Assembly (NCBI GenBank): GCA_022712975.1
Contig: JAFLJO010000073.1
Coordinates: 1-46,875, forward strand
DNA length: 46,875 nucleotides
Direction: 5' to 3'
Source: Desulfocapsa sp.
GTDB taxonomy: Bacteria; Desulfobacterota; Desulfobulbia; Desulfobulbales; Desulfocapsaceae
The position numbers were made by a program, and so were the translations under genes. Shown here one piece after another: positions 8,376-14,593 of this stretch (position 1 is its first letter; each line of letters opens with the position of its first letter). The notes under the pieces were generated by a model. That model made no database searches, was not told where the DNA came from, and worked only from the letters and a program-made list of their open reading frames with translations.

Positions 8376-9314
8376 CTACGATTTTAGGTCGTAGGATTTG
8401 TTGTACTCATTAACTACATGAATAAATATGTCGTTCATGCTAGGCATCAATCGGTTAAACCCAACAACCTCAACAGCAGGAAGTACCATCTTAAGTAATC
8501 GGTTATCATTAGAAAACTGATTCACCTTAATTTGGGCTTTTACCAAGCCACTTTCATAGTTATGGCTAACTAATTCGTAGTTTTCATCTAACCTTGTCTT
8601 CACGCTTTCAATATCACCTTTAAAAACAAGTTCAAAAACGTTGCTTCCATATTCTTTTCTAATACTATCAATTGGACCGCTTAAGATATTCTTGGCCTTA
8701 TTTATCAAGGAGATATGGTCGCACATATCCTCAACGCTACCCATATTATGAGTTGAAAAAATAATAGTTGCACCATTTCTTTTTAATTCCAATATTTCGT
8801 TCTTAATAAGATTGGCATTAATGGGATCGAACCCGCTAAATGGCTCATCAAAAATTAATAGCTTAGGGTTGTGAATAACGGTGACAACAAACTGAATCTT
8901 TTGGGCCATGCCCTTCGATAGTTCCTCAATCTTTTTATCCCACCAATCTATAATTTCCATCTTTTCAAACCAGAACTTCAACCTTTTTAGGGCTTCTGAT
9001 TTACTTAAACCTTTTAATCTGGCTAGGTAAATAGCGTGTTCGCCCACCTTCATCTTTTTGTATAAGCCCCTTTCCTCTGGCAAATAACCAATACCATATA
9101 TATCGTCGGCTTTCATTGGGCGGCCTCTATAAATCACCTCCCCCTTGTCGGGTCCAGTTATCTGGTTAATTATTCGAAGAAGGGTGGTTTTGCCTGCACC
9201 GTTGGGACCCAAGAGTCCATAAATACTGCCCTCCGGTACTGAGATACTTACATCATCTAGTGCCAAATGGTTAGTAAAACGCTTCTCAATGTTACTAGCG
9301 GTTAGTATGTTCAT
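8376..9314 (-). CDS. ABC transporter ATPase, NatA-like
   Basis: A 312-residue ABC ATPase. It has Walker A GPNGAGKTT (residues 35-43), signature LSKGMAQK, Walker B LLIFDEP and the switch His in STHN. A C-terminal domain of about 90 residues after the nucleotide-binding domain is typical of NatA-like ATPases that pair with ABC-2 permeases. It is the first gene of the exporter operon. Its start ATG at 9314 follows AT-rich DNA with no obvious regulator nearby. Substrate is not predictable from sequence. The low-GC codon pattern matches that of its permease and differs from the lipid locus and the cysKS region. Confidence 0.9.
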   Translation of the reverse strand: MNILTASNIEKRFTNHLALDDVSISVPEGSIYGLLGPNGAGKTTLLRIINQITGPDKGEVIYRGRPMKADDIYGIGYLPEERGLYKKMKVGEHAIYLARLKGLSKSEALKRLKFWFEKMEIIDWWDKKIEELSKGMAQKIQFVVTVIHNPKLLIFDEPFSGFDPINANLIKNEILELKRNGATIIFSTHNMGSVEDMCDHISLINKAKNILSGPIDSIRKEYGSNVFELVFKGDIESVKTRLDENYELVSHNYESGLVKAQIKVNQFSNDNRLLKMVLPAVEVVGFNRLMPSMNDIFIHVVNEYNKSYDLKS

Positions 9315-9414
9315 TTTGCTAAAAATTGTTTTTAGTTGTTTTAATGCATCAAGCGATGCAATTATAATTGGAGTACTATTGTATTATAAAGTACTTATAC
9401 TCCTCAAGGGGATA

Positions 9415-9445
9415 CTAAAAAGAGTACCGGCTTACCGTTCATCAC
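9415..9445 (+). repeat. 31-bp inverted repeat, left copy
   Basis: CTAAAAAGAGTACC at the start and CCGTTCATCAC at the end; the exact reverse complement is at 14391-14421. Partial similarity extends leftward (CTCAAGGGG-type bases). The pair brackets a 5-kb patch of mobile and accessory genes. Confidence 0.85.
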
Positions 9446-9650
9446 CGATGTTAGAACCATAATGCCCTACGGGCAGAAAAGCAAAACATCTTGCTCCCCA
9501 TATCTTGATCTAAAGTCGCTTATATTAAATTTGGCTCTTTTGGAATTCGACTGGGTACAGCAACGACCTTTCTCTGATAAAAAAATGAAATGGTTTTGTC
9601 GATAATTAGCTATGATGTCGCGTTAACAATCTTTTACAGAAGAGGTCGAC
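9446..9650. other. Intergenic stretch with a short palindrome
   Basis: Part of a 336-nt gap between the exporter ATPase and the next open frame. It contains the small hairpin TGCCCtacGGGCA at 9463-9475; a close relative, TGCCCtgcGGGCA followed by the same AGAA, occurs at 20337-20349. No gene, terminator or recognisable regulator site is seen otherwise. Confidence 0.4.
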
Positions 9651-9887
9651 TTGTGTAGGCATGATCTGCCCTTGAGCAAGTGGTATATTGATCCACTCAA
9701 ATTTCAAAAGAGCCTTAAAATCGCTGTACTCACGCCAGGTAATCGCCTACTATGTTCGCCTATTGAACTGCCGTTAAAAATACAGGGGTGCTTTGTAATA
9801 GAGGGCGATGTAAATGTAAATGAGAGCAGAATGCTTGAGGCTGTTTTTCCTGTGGGACAGATTGTGAAAAACATTTGTGGAATTTGA
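9651..9887 (+). CDS. Small open frame of unknown function upstream of the U32 gene
   Basis: A 78-codon frame starting at TTG with no convincing ribosome-binding site and ending 40 nt before the U32 gene. The protein is mixed hydrophobic with no recognised motif. It may be the 3' remnant of a larger gene or a spurious frame. It is listed because it is the only open frame in this gap, shares the strand of the next gene, and its end (FPVGQIVKNI) looks protein-like. Confidence is low. Confidence 0.25.
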   Translation: MCRHDLPLSKWYIDPLKFQKSLKIAVLTPGNRLLCSPIELPLKIQGCFVIEGDVNVNESRMLEAVFPVGQIVKNICGI

Positions 9888-9927
9888 ATAAACCGATGAA
9901 TGTCTGTGGATTCAATAAGGAATTTGA

Positions 9928-11121
9928 ATGAAATTAAGTGTTGCTGCAAATTGGGATATGGCGTTACTGGAGGGACTTGGGAATATTCCTGAGGTGACTT
10001 CAATTTATGCAAAATTGCCCTTCGATATAGTAGGTGGTGGTAGGGCTGGTATTGTCGTCCCGACTGTAGACTGGGAGTTTGCTGCAACCTATATCCGAGC
10101 AGCACATGACCGTAATATCGCTTTTTGTTATCTCCTGAATGCGCCATGTCTCGGTAATTTGGAACAAACCCGGGAAGGGAAAAAACAAATTCTGGCCTTT
10201 ATCGGGCAATTAGCGGACATGGGCGTTGATAGTGTATCCATTGCCAACCTAACCGTGGTGGCACTTGCACGTCGAAATTTCCCGGATCTTGCAATTCGTG
10301 GAAGTGTCCTTAGCTGGCCCACGAACCTCTCCCGTTTAAAGTATCAGGAATCACTCGGCGTGGATCCCTTAATTGTTCCATATAGTGATTTTAATCGTGA
10401 TTTCAATATGCTGCCTAAGATTCGTTCCGGACTTTCATGTGGTATGCAGTTGTTTGCTAATGTCTCCTGTATTTATAATTGTCATTACCTTGCAGAACAT
10501 GCCAGTAGTGTCGGGCATGCATCCCAGATTCAGCAGGGTGTGCAAAAGGCCAATACTTTCCTCGATTTTTATCTCTGGCAGTGTACCCGCAGGCGTCTCT
10601 TGAACCCCGAACTCTTTTTGATGAGCCGCTGGATTCGCCCCGAGGATCTGCATGTGTATGAAGATATGGGCTATGATGAATTTAAGATTATAGACAGATC
10701 ACGTTCAACCGCTTGGTTGTTACGAGTTACCAAAGCATATGCTGATCGTCGGTATGACGGAAATCTCCTGGATATCATTTCTTTGGAGATGCTTGGTGAT
10801 CCGAATGGATTCCATGATGACATTGAAGATCAGGTACGTGAGCGTATGCGACAATATAACACGGAAGAACGTCACTTGATGCTCCGTATGCTGAAGCTAC
10901 GACGTCGCCTTCTGGCCTTTGATATTACAATAGATAATAGTAAACTGGGTGGATTCCTGGAAGGATTCCGAAAGATTCGTTGTGCTGAAACGTATTGTGA
11001 AGAATGTCGTTATTGTCATGGATACACTGTGCAGGCTGTTCATTTTGATCGTAATGAGGCTGAAACCCTTGCTAGAGATATCGGAGAGCTTCTTGATGAT
11101 CTTCTGACTTTGCAGGTGTGA
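9928..11121 (+). CDS. U32 family (UbiU/UbiV/TrhP-like) protein with eight cysteines
   Basis: A 397-residue TIM-barrel-like protein of the peptidase U32 family. This family includes UbiU/UbiV (oxygen-independent ubiquinone hydroxylation) and TrhP/RlhA (RNA hydroxylation), in which four cysteines bind a 4Fe-4S cluster. Here Cys171, Cys181, Cys185 and Cys219 form the family-type set (SCIYNCHYLAEHASS). A second compact C-terminal set, Cys352, 357, 360 and 363 (CAETYCEECRYC), is unusual and could bind another cluster. An AAGGA site 9 nt upstream fixes the start. Inferred role: an anaerobic hydroxylation or related reaction. It lies 3 kb from the radical SAM/ketosynthase locus and may belong to it functionally, but mobile DNA now separates them. 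Confidence 0.75.
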   Translation: MKLSVAANWDMALLEGLGNIPEVTSIYAKLPFDIVGGGRAGIVVPTVDWEFAATYIRAAHDRNIAFCYLLNAPCLGNLEQTREGKKQILAFIGQLADMGVDSVSIANLTVVALARRNFPDLAIRGSVLSWPTNLSRLKYQESLGVDPLIVPYSDFNRDFNMLPKIRSGLSCGMQLFANVSCIYNCHYLAEHASSVGHASQIQQGVQKANTFLDFYLWQCTRRRLLNPELFLMSRWIRPEDLHVYEDMGYDEFKIIDRSRSTAWLLRVTKAYADRRYDGNLLDIISLEMLGDPNGFHDDIEDQVRERMRQYNTEERHLMLRMLKLRRRLLAFDITIDNSKLGGFLEGFRKIRCAETYCEECRYCHGYTVQAVHFDRNEAETLARDIGELLDDLLTLQV

Positions 11122-11195
11122 GAGAGGGCCCCCTGTGTCAGGATAGCTGTCGTATTTAACCGATCCCTCGACAGGAGAAAACAAACTCCTGTCTT

Positions 11196-11284
11196 GATCA
11201 GCCGAACCGCCTTAGTGCGCGATCCGTATGCTTGGTGGTGTGGGAGGGGCGGTCAGTGGTGACCGTTCCTATCCCGATATAAAC
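11196..11284 (+). mobile_element. Group II intron 3'-end-like fragment (domain V/VI)
   Basis: The stretch holds AGCCGAACCGCC pairing with GGTGGTGTGG around an inner hairpin, then a second hairpin GGGAGGGGCGGTCA/TGACCGTTCCTATCCC closing at CGAT. This is the layout of domains V and VI just before the 3' splice site in many bacterial group II introns. No intron-encoded reverse transcriptase is present upstream, where the U32 gene ends 75 nt away, so this is a relic. Based on remembered consensus; not confirmed by covariance model. Confidence 0.55.
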
Positions 11285-11513
11285 AATCAGCAGGTTATTC
11301 TCCTAATTGTTTTTGCTTTTCAAGAGCCGGGTAGACTGTCGAATTTTTTTTTCTACATTCCAGCTTGGGAAACATCGAAACTTGCTTTTGTTTTTTCTCA
11401 GGATGATGTTTTCCACGTCCGCACTAGATTTTAATGTCAAACTTTGAGACACAACACTCAATTTCTGTTTTTCCTACAACAGATTATTCTTTCCGCTTCT
11501 TGATTTCCTGGAT
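11285..11513. other. Gap after the intron relic, nothing recognised
   Basis: T-rich noncoding stretch. An open frame spanning 11228-11434 overlaps the intron relic and looks fortuitous. No terminator or promoter is convincing. Confidence 0.4.
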
Positions 11514-11579
11514 GGTTATAACGCTGGCATAACTGACGTGGAACAAAGCGTAGCATCCACGTTTATGCATTTGTTAGCT
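11514..11579 (-). repeat. attC-like site of TA cassette copy 1
   Basis: Read on the minus strand: GCTAACAAATGCATAAACG ... CGTCAGTTATGCCAGCG then TTAT. The ends fit integron attC core sites (xCTAACAA ... GCGTTA), and the inner arms GCATAAACGTGGA and TCCACGTCAGTTATGC pair imperfectly with unpaired bases, as in attC hairpins. It overlaps the toxin stop codon, the normal place for a cassette recombination site. A shorter-loop relative is at 21230-21284. Confidence 0.5.
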
Positions 11580-11837
11580 GCTTTTATATACTTCATTGCG
11601 ATGTGCAATTTTTACTATAAATACAATCAGCTCTGCATCCTGTATCTCATAAACAATGCGGTAACCCCCTTGTCTTACTCTGTATCGCTCCTGCCCTGAA
11701 AGTTTAATAGATCCTTCTGATCTTGGATTTTCACCAAGTAAATCAATACGTTTTAGTATACGTTTAACATCCTTGTTTGGAATGCTGCGGAGATCTCTGG
11801 CAACAGACTTTTTAAACGCAAGACTATAATTTTCCAT
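11574..11837 (-). CDS. RelE/ParE-family toxin (copy 1)
   Basis: An 87-residue RelE/ParE-fold toxin: LKDLRSIP-type start, KLSGQERYRVRQGGYRIVYEI core and HRNEVY end, matching the RelE family layout, in which conserved Arg and Tyr/His residues support ribosome-dependent mRNA cleavage or gyrase binding. It overlaps the antitoxin gene by 14 nt, so the pair is co-translated. It is nearly identical to the protein at 20971-21234 (a few substitutions, such as GGYR versus GVYR), in opposite orientation. Two such copies could cross-neutralise each other. The biochemical target cannot be told from sequence. Confidence 0.88.
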   Translation of the reverse strand: MENYSLAFKKSVARDLRSIPNKDVKRILKRIDLLGENPRSEGSIKLSGQERYRVRQGGYRIVYEIQDAELIVFIVKIAHRNEVYKSS

Positions 11838-12057
11838 GTAACTCTAAATCTTTAAGTAATTCTTCGTAGCTTAGAATTGGTTCATTTGCTCTTTCCTCGA
11901 AAGCGCTCAAGTCTTCCTGATCCTCTCGCAAGGATATACGCACAGCTTCATTAACGACCTCAGAAATTGATATATGGGCAGTTGCAGCCTTCATTCTTAA
12001 AGCCTGATGAATATCAGGTTCAAAGTAAACTGTTGATCTTTTTGATAATTCACTCAT
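11824..12057 (-). CDS. Ribbon-helix-helix antitoxin (copy 1)
   Basis: A 77-residue CopG/RHH-type antitoxin. The N-terminal SKRSTVYFEPDIHQALRMKA segment forms the DNA-binding ribbon and first helix, and the acidic C-terminus (SAFEERANEPILSYEELL) is the likely toxin-binding tail. It precedes and overlaps the toxin gene, the standard order. The promoter upstream contains a perfect-arm palindrome inside the -35/-10 spacer, which is the expected autoregulatory operator. It differs from the copy at 20751-20984 at one residue (HISIS versus HISVS). Confidence 0.88.
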   Translation of the reverse strand: MSELSKRSTVYFEPDIHQALRMKAATAHISISEVVNEAVRISLREDQEDLSAFEERANEPILSYEELLKDLELHGKL

Positions 12058-12079
12058 AACATTATTCCTCCCAAACGCA

Positions 12080-12108
12080 ACAATAGCGTCATAACGCTAT
12101 AACGTCAA
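12080..12108 (-). promoter_or_regulatory. Promoter and operator palindrome of TA copy 1
   Basis: On the minus strand: -35 TTGACG (12108-12103), a 17-bp spacer, then -10 TATTGT (12085-12080). The palindrome ATAGCGT-TATG-ACGCTAT covers 12083-12100, so an RHH dimer bound there would block RNA polymerase. The same arrangement occurs at 20700-20728. Confidence 0.7.
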
Positions 12109-12172
12109 CTCTCTATTGCAACTAACATCACAAATCAATGGCGCGGCTTTTTGCGTCCATTGCATTTGAATT

Positions 12173-12300
12173 GTGTACGCCCGGCATGGGCGTGAACTAA
12201 TGGGGTTAAAGTTCCCTGTAAGTGTTCCATGTAAGGTTGTGAAACGTAACAAAATTACTAGCCGATGGCAGGTAAGGTAGAATGAGAAGGCTGGTTCTCG
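12173..12300 (+). mobile_element. Group II intron 5'-end-like fragment
   Basis: Starts GTGTACGCCCGGCATGGGCGTG, similar to the GTGYG start and first hairpin of bacterial group II introns (the arms ACGCCC/GGGCGT pair exactly). It continues into a domain-I-like stretch until the IS110 insertion near 12300. The matching 3'-end-like fragment lies upstream at 11196-11284, so the order is permuted. No reverse transcriptase is present. Identification rests on remembered intron consensus and is tentative. Confidence 0.38.
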
Positions 12301-12371
12301 CAAGCTGTGATATAATAACACGCTCAACACTTACCGCAGTCATATTGCTACATTACAAAGGAGAACCAGCC

Positions 12372-13427
12372 ATAAATAATATAACAATCGGAATGGACCT
12401 TGGCGACAAAAAACATGTCGTCTGCGTACTTGATAAAACAGGTCATGCAATTGATAATTGTACGGTCGATAACAATCAAGAATCATTACATACTTTTTTC
12501 TCGAAATATAAGGAAGCAACAGTAGCAATAGAAGCAAGCACTCACTCCCCTTGGATCAGCAGACAATTAGCAGCATTAGGGCTTCATGTCTTGATTGGCA
12601 ACCCAAGGAAATTACGTGTCATATGGGATAGTAACAACAAAACGGATGTTCGGGATGCCGAAATGTTGGCAAGGATTGCCCGGTTTGATCCTGATTTGCT
12701 GTACCCGATCACTCATCGTGGAAAACAGTCACAAATCGATTTGGAGCTTCTTCAAGCCCGGGATATTCTGGTGAAGAATCGGGCGAACCTGATTAATCAT
12801 GTTCGTGGCAGTGTTAAATCGTTGGGAAGTCGCTTGCCCCAATGCAGCACAAACAGTTTTCATCATAAAGCAGATGACCATTTGCCAGCAGAGTTACATG
12901 CTACCCTCAAGCCTGTATTGGGTATTATTGAAGAGCTAACAACTCAGATAAAAGCATTTGATAAAGAAATAGAACATATCAGCAAAGAACGATTTCCAGA
13001 GACTGAATTATTACGGCCCATTCAAGGGGTGGGACCTTTGACAGCCCTAGCTTTTGTTCTGATTCTGGAGGATTCCGAGAGATTTGAAAAGAGTCGTCAA
13101 GTGGGGAGCTTCGTTGGTCTGACCCCTCGCCGTGACCAGTCAGGAGAGGTGGACAAACAGCTCCGAATTACCAAGGCCGGTAATCCATATTTGCGGAGAC
13201 TATTAGTAAGCGCAGCGCAATATATTCTCGGTCCGTTTGGTGAGGATTGTAATTTAAAGAAGTTTGGACTTCGCCTGGCAGCAAGGGGTGGGAAAAATGC
13301 GAAACGTCGGGCTGTGGTTGCTGTAGCCAGAAAGCTTGCGGTACTGTTACATCGTCTTTGGCGACACGGTGAGGTGTATGATCCTTTCTTTAAAGCTCAA
13401 CCGCGGTTATTGGCAAAGGCTGCTTAA
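12372..13427 (+). CDS. IS110-family (DEDD) transposase
   Basis: About 351 residues. The N-terminal RuvC-like DEDD domain begins ITIGMDLGDKKHVVCVLD; conserved motifs include VAIEAS, the NKTDVRDAEMLARIAR segment, and the C-terminal Transposase_20 domain with LRPIQGVGPLTA and TPRRDQSGE...ITKAGNPYLRR carrying the Ser/Gly-rich active region. A good AAAGGAG site at 12357-12363 is spaced 8 nt from an ATA codon at 12372, where family members normally have Met. The nearest standard starts are an ATG at 12393, inside the first conserved strand, and an ATG at 12282 without a good site. Hence either a rare AUA start or a mutated start. IS110 elements lack terminal inverted repeats, so the element ends are not assigned. 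Confidence 0.9.
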   Translation: MNNITIGMDLGDKKHVVCVLDKTGHAIDNCTVDNNQESLHTFFSKYKEATVAIEASTHSPWISRQLAALGLHVLIGNPRKLRVIWDSNNKTDVRDAEMLARIARFDPDLLYPITHRGKQSQIDLELLQARDILVKNRANLINHVRGSVKSLGSRLPQCSTNSFHHKADDHLPAELHATLKPVLGIIEELTTQIKAFDKEIEHISKERFPETELLRPIQGVGPLTALAFVLILEDSERFEKSRQVGSFVGLTPRRDQSGEVDKQLRITKAGNPYLRRLLVSAAQYILGPFGEDCNLKKFGLRLAARGGKNAKRRAVVAVARKLAVLLHRLWRHGEVYDPFFKAQPRLLAKAA

Positions 13428-13788
13428 ATAATATGATGAGCAGAGGTGTCAAGGACAATGTTCCCTGTAATCGAGGGATGGAAGGTTTAACAAAAAAGAG
13501 GTGAAATTCCCGGCACAGACAGGGAATGTCCTGCCCTATCTGTGATATGCGCAGTTGTCGCGAGCCGGACAAAGTAATTGACAGTTAATAGTCTTTAAAG
13601 CTTGCCATGTTTTGGCTCTTGCTGTTTAAAAATAATGCTGGTTGTCTGTTATTGCGATAAGATATGTAGGTTGAAGTTTTTTGGGTTGAAGGGAAGGCGC
13701 TGCCACGGCAACCTTCAGGCTGGAAACATGGCTTGCGGACTGAGCCAGTTTTGTCTTGTAATATGTTAATAATACAATAAAAAGAGTT
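13428..13788. other. IS110 right flank, no gene seen
   Basis: A 361-nt gap between the transposase and the DUF721 gene. The first part probably belongs to the IS110 right end, which in this family is a long noncoding end that can encode a guide (bridge) RNA; no such structure was folded here. Otherwise nothing recognised. Confidence 0.35.
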
Positions 13789-14259
13789 ATGAAAAAAAGC
13801 AACACCACAATTACGGGTCTGGAGAACCTGATTCCCTTACTTTCACAGCAACGCGGTTGGGAGGAGCAGTTGGATCTCCATTCTGTTTTCGTGCACTGGC
13901 ATGAGTTACTGGACAGTACTATTACAGATCATTGTCAGCCGCTTAAAATAGTAAAGAAAGTGCTGTGGATAGAGGTTGAAAATTCTGCATGGCTTCAACA
14001 GTTACAGTTTCAGACGGTACTACTGCTTGAAATTCTAAATAAATCCTTACGGATTGCAAAATTGAAAGGTCTACGGTTTTGTGTGGAGGAGAAAGAGAGG
14101 CAAACAGAAAAGAAACCGAAACAAGTCTTATCGTATGTGCAGCCTTCTGCCCGAGATATTACCAGGTTTGAACAGCAGGCAGAGGGAATTTCTGATAAAG
14201 ATGTTCGAGATGCTTTGGTTCGTTTCTGGTATCTTTCCCGGGCATGCAGAAAAAAATGA
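13789..14259 (+). CDS. DUF721 / DciA-like protein
   Basis: A 156-residue protein with the DUF721 pattern: an N-terminal helical region, a W-x-E/H-x-L segment (VFVHWHELLDSTITDH), then a strand-rich core VLWIEVENSAWLQQLQFQ, which is the signature V-x-SSAWxQQL region of the family. DciA members with this domain act as ancestral loaders of the replicative helicase DnaB in bacteria lacking DnaC. The C-terminal half is Lys/Glu-rich and probably flexible. It is followed by 335 nt of noncoding DNA before cysKS and is not in an operon. The role in helicase loading is inferred from the family only. Confidence 0.72.
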   Translation: MKKSNTTITGLENLIPLLSQQRGWEEQLDLHSVFVHWHELLDSTITDHCQPLKIVKKVLWIEVENSAWLQQLQFQTVLLLEILNKSLRIAKLKGLRFCVEEKERQTEKKPKQVLSYVQPSARDITRFEQQAEGISDKDVRDALVRFWYLSRACRKK

Positions 14260-14390
14260 AAAGTAGGTGGAGTCTATTCATACTTGCTTCTAGTCATAAT
14301 TCGCAATAGAATGCAGCTTGAAATCGCAGGTTGGGTCGAGCGTAGTCAGATCCAACCTGCGAAAACATTGAAGTTCCATAAAATAACATC

Positions 14391-14421
14391 GTGATGAACG
14401 GTAAGCCGGTACTCTTTTTAG
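14391..14421 (-). repeat. 31-bp inverted repeat, right copy
   Basis: Exact reverse complement of 9415-9445. Together they enclose the U32 gene, group II intron-like fragments, TA pair, IS110 transposase and DUF721 gene. The similarity continues for several bases past the exact block on the cysKS side (the CCCCCTTGA-like bases), as in a dispersed repeat. Confidence 0.85.
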
Positions 14422-14445
14422 CACCCCCTTGATGAAGGTACTGAT

Positions 14446-14590
14446 ATGGTTAACACACGTAACACCCTGATATTACTATACCCCGAAAGTTGTGTTAACC
14501 GTAAGATTTTGTGGTTGACAGACTCTCAAATTCTTACGTGTGTCAACCATACAATCTAAACGGCACACTTTATAATGAATAATTCCTGGT
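14446..14590 (+). promoter_or_regulatory. Nested inverted repeats upstream of the cysK-cysS fusion
   Basis: ATGGTTAACACACGTAA (14446-14462) pairs with TTACGTGTGTCAACCAT (14534-14550) with one mismatch. Inside it, CGTAAGATTTTG near 14500 pairs with CAAATTCTTACG near 14526. A TATAAT box lies at 14571-14576 and a TTGACA at about 14515. This could be an operator, a leader RNA switch or a mobile-repeat relic. It does not resemble a T-box or a SAM riboswitch as read here. Confidence 0.4.
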
Positions 14591-14593
14591 AAT

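Noticed and set aside
11228..11434. 68-codon open frame after the U32 gene
   Set aside because: Its start overlaps the domain V/VI-like intron hairpins and the remainder has no protein-like pattern.
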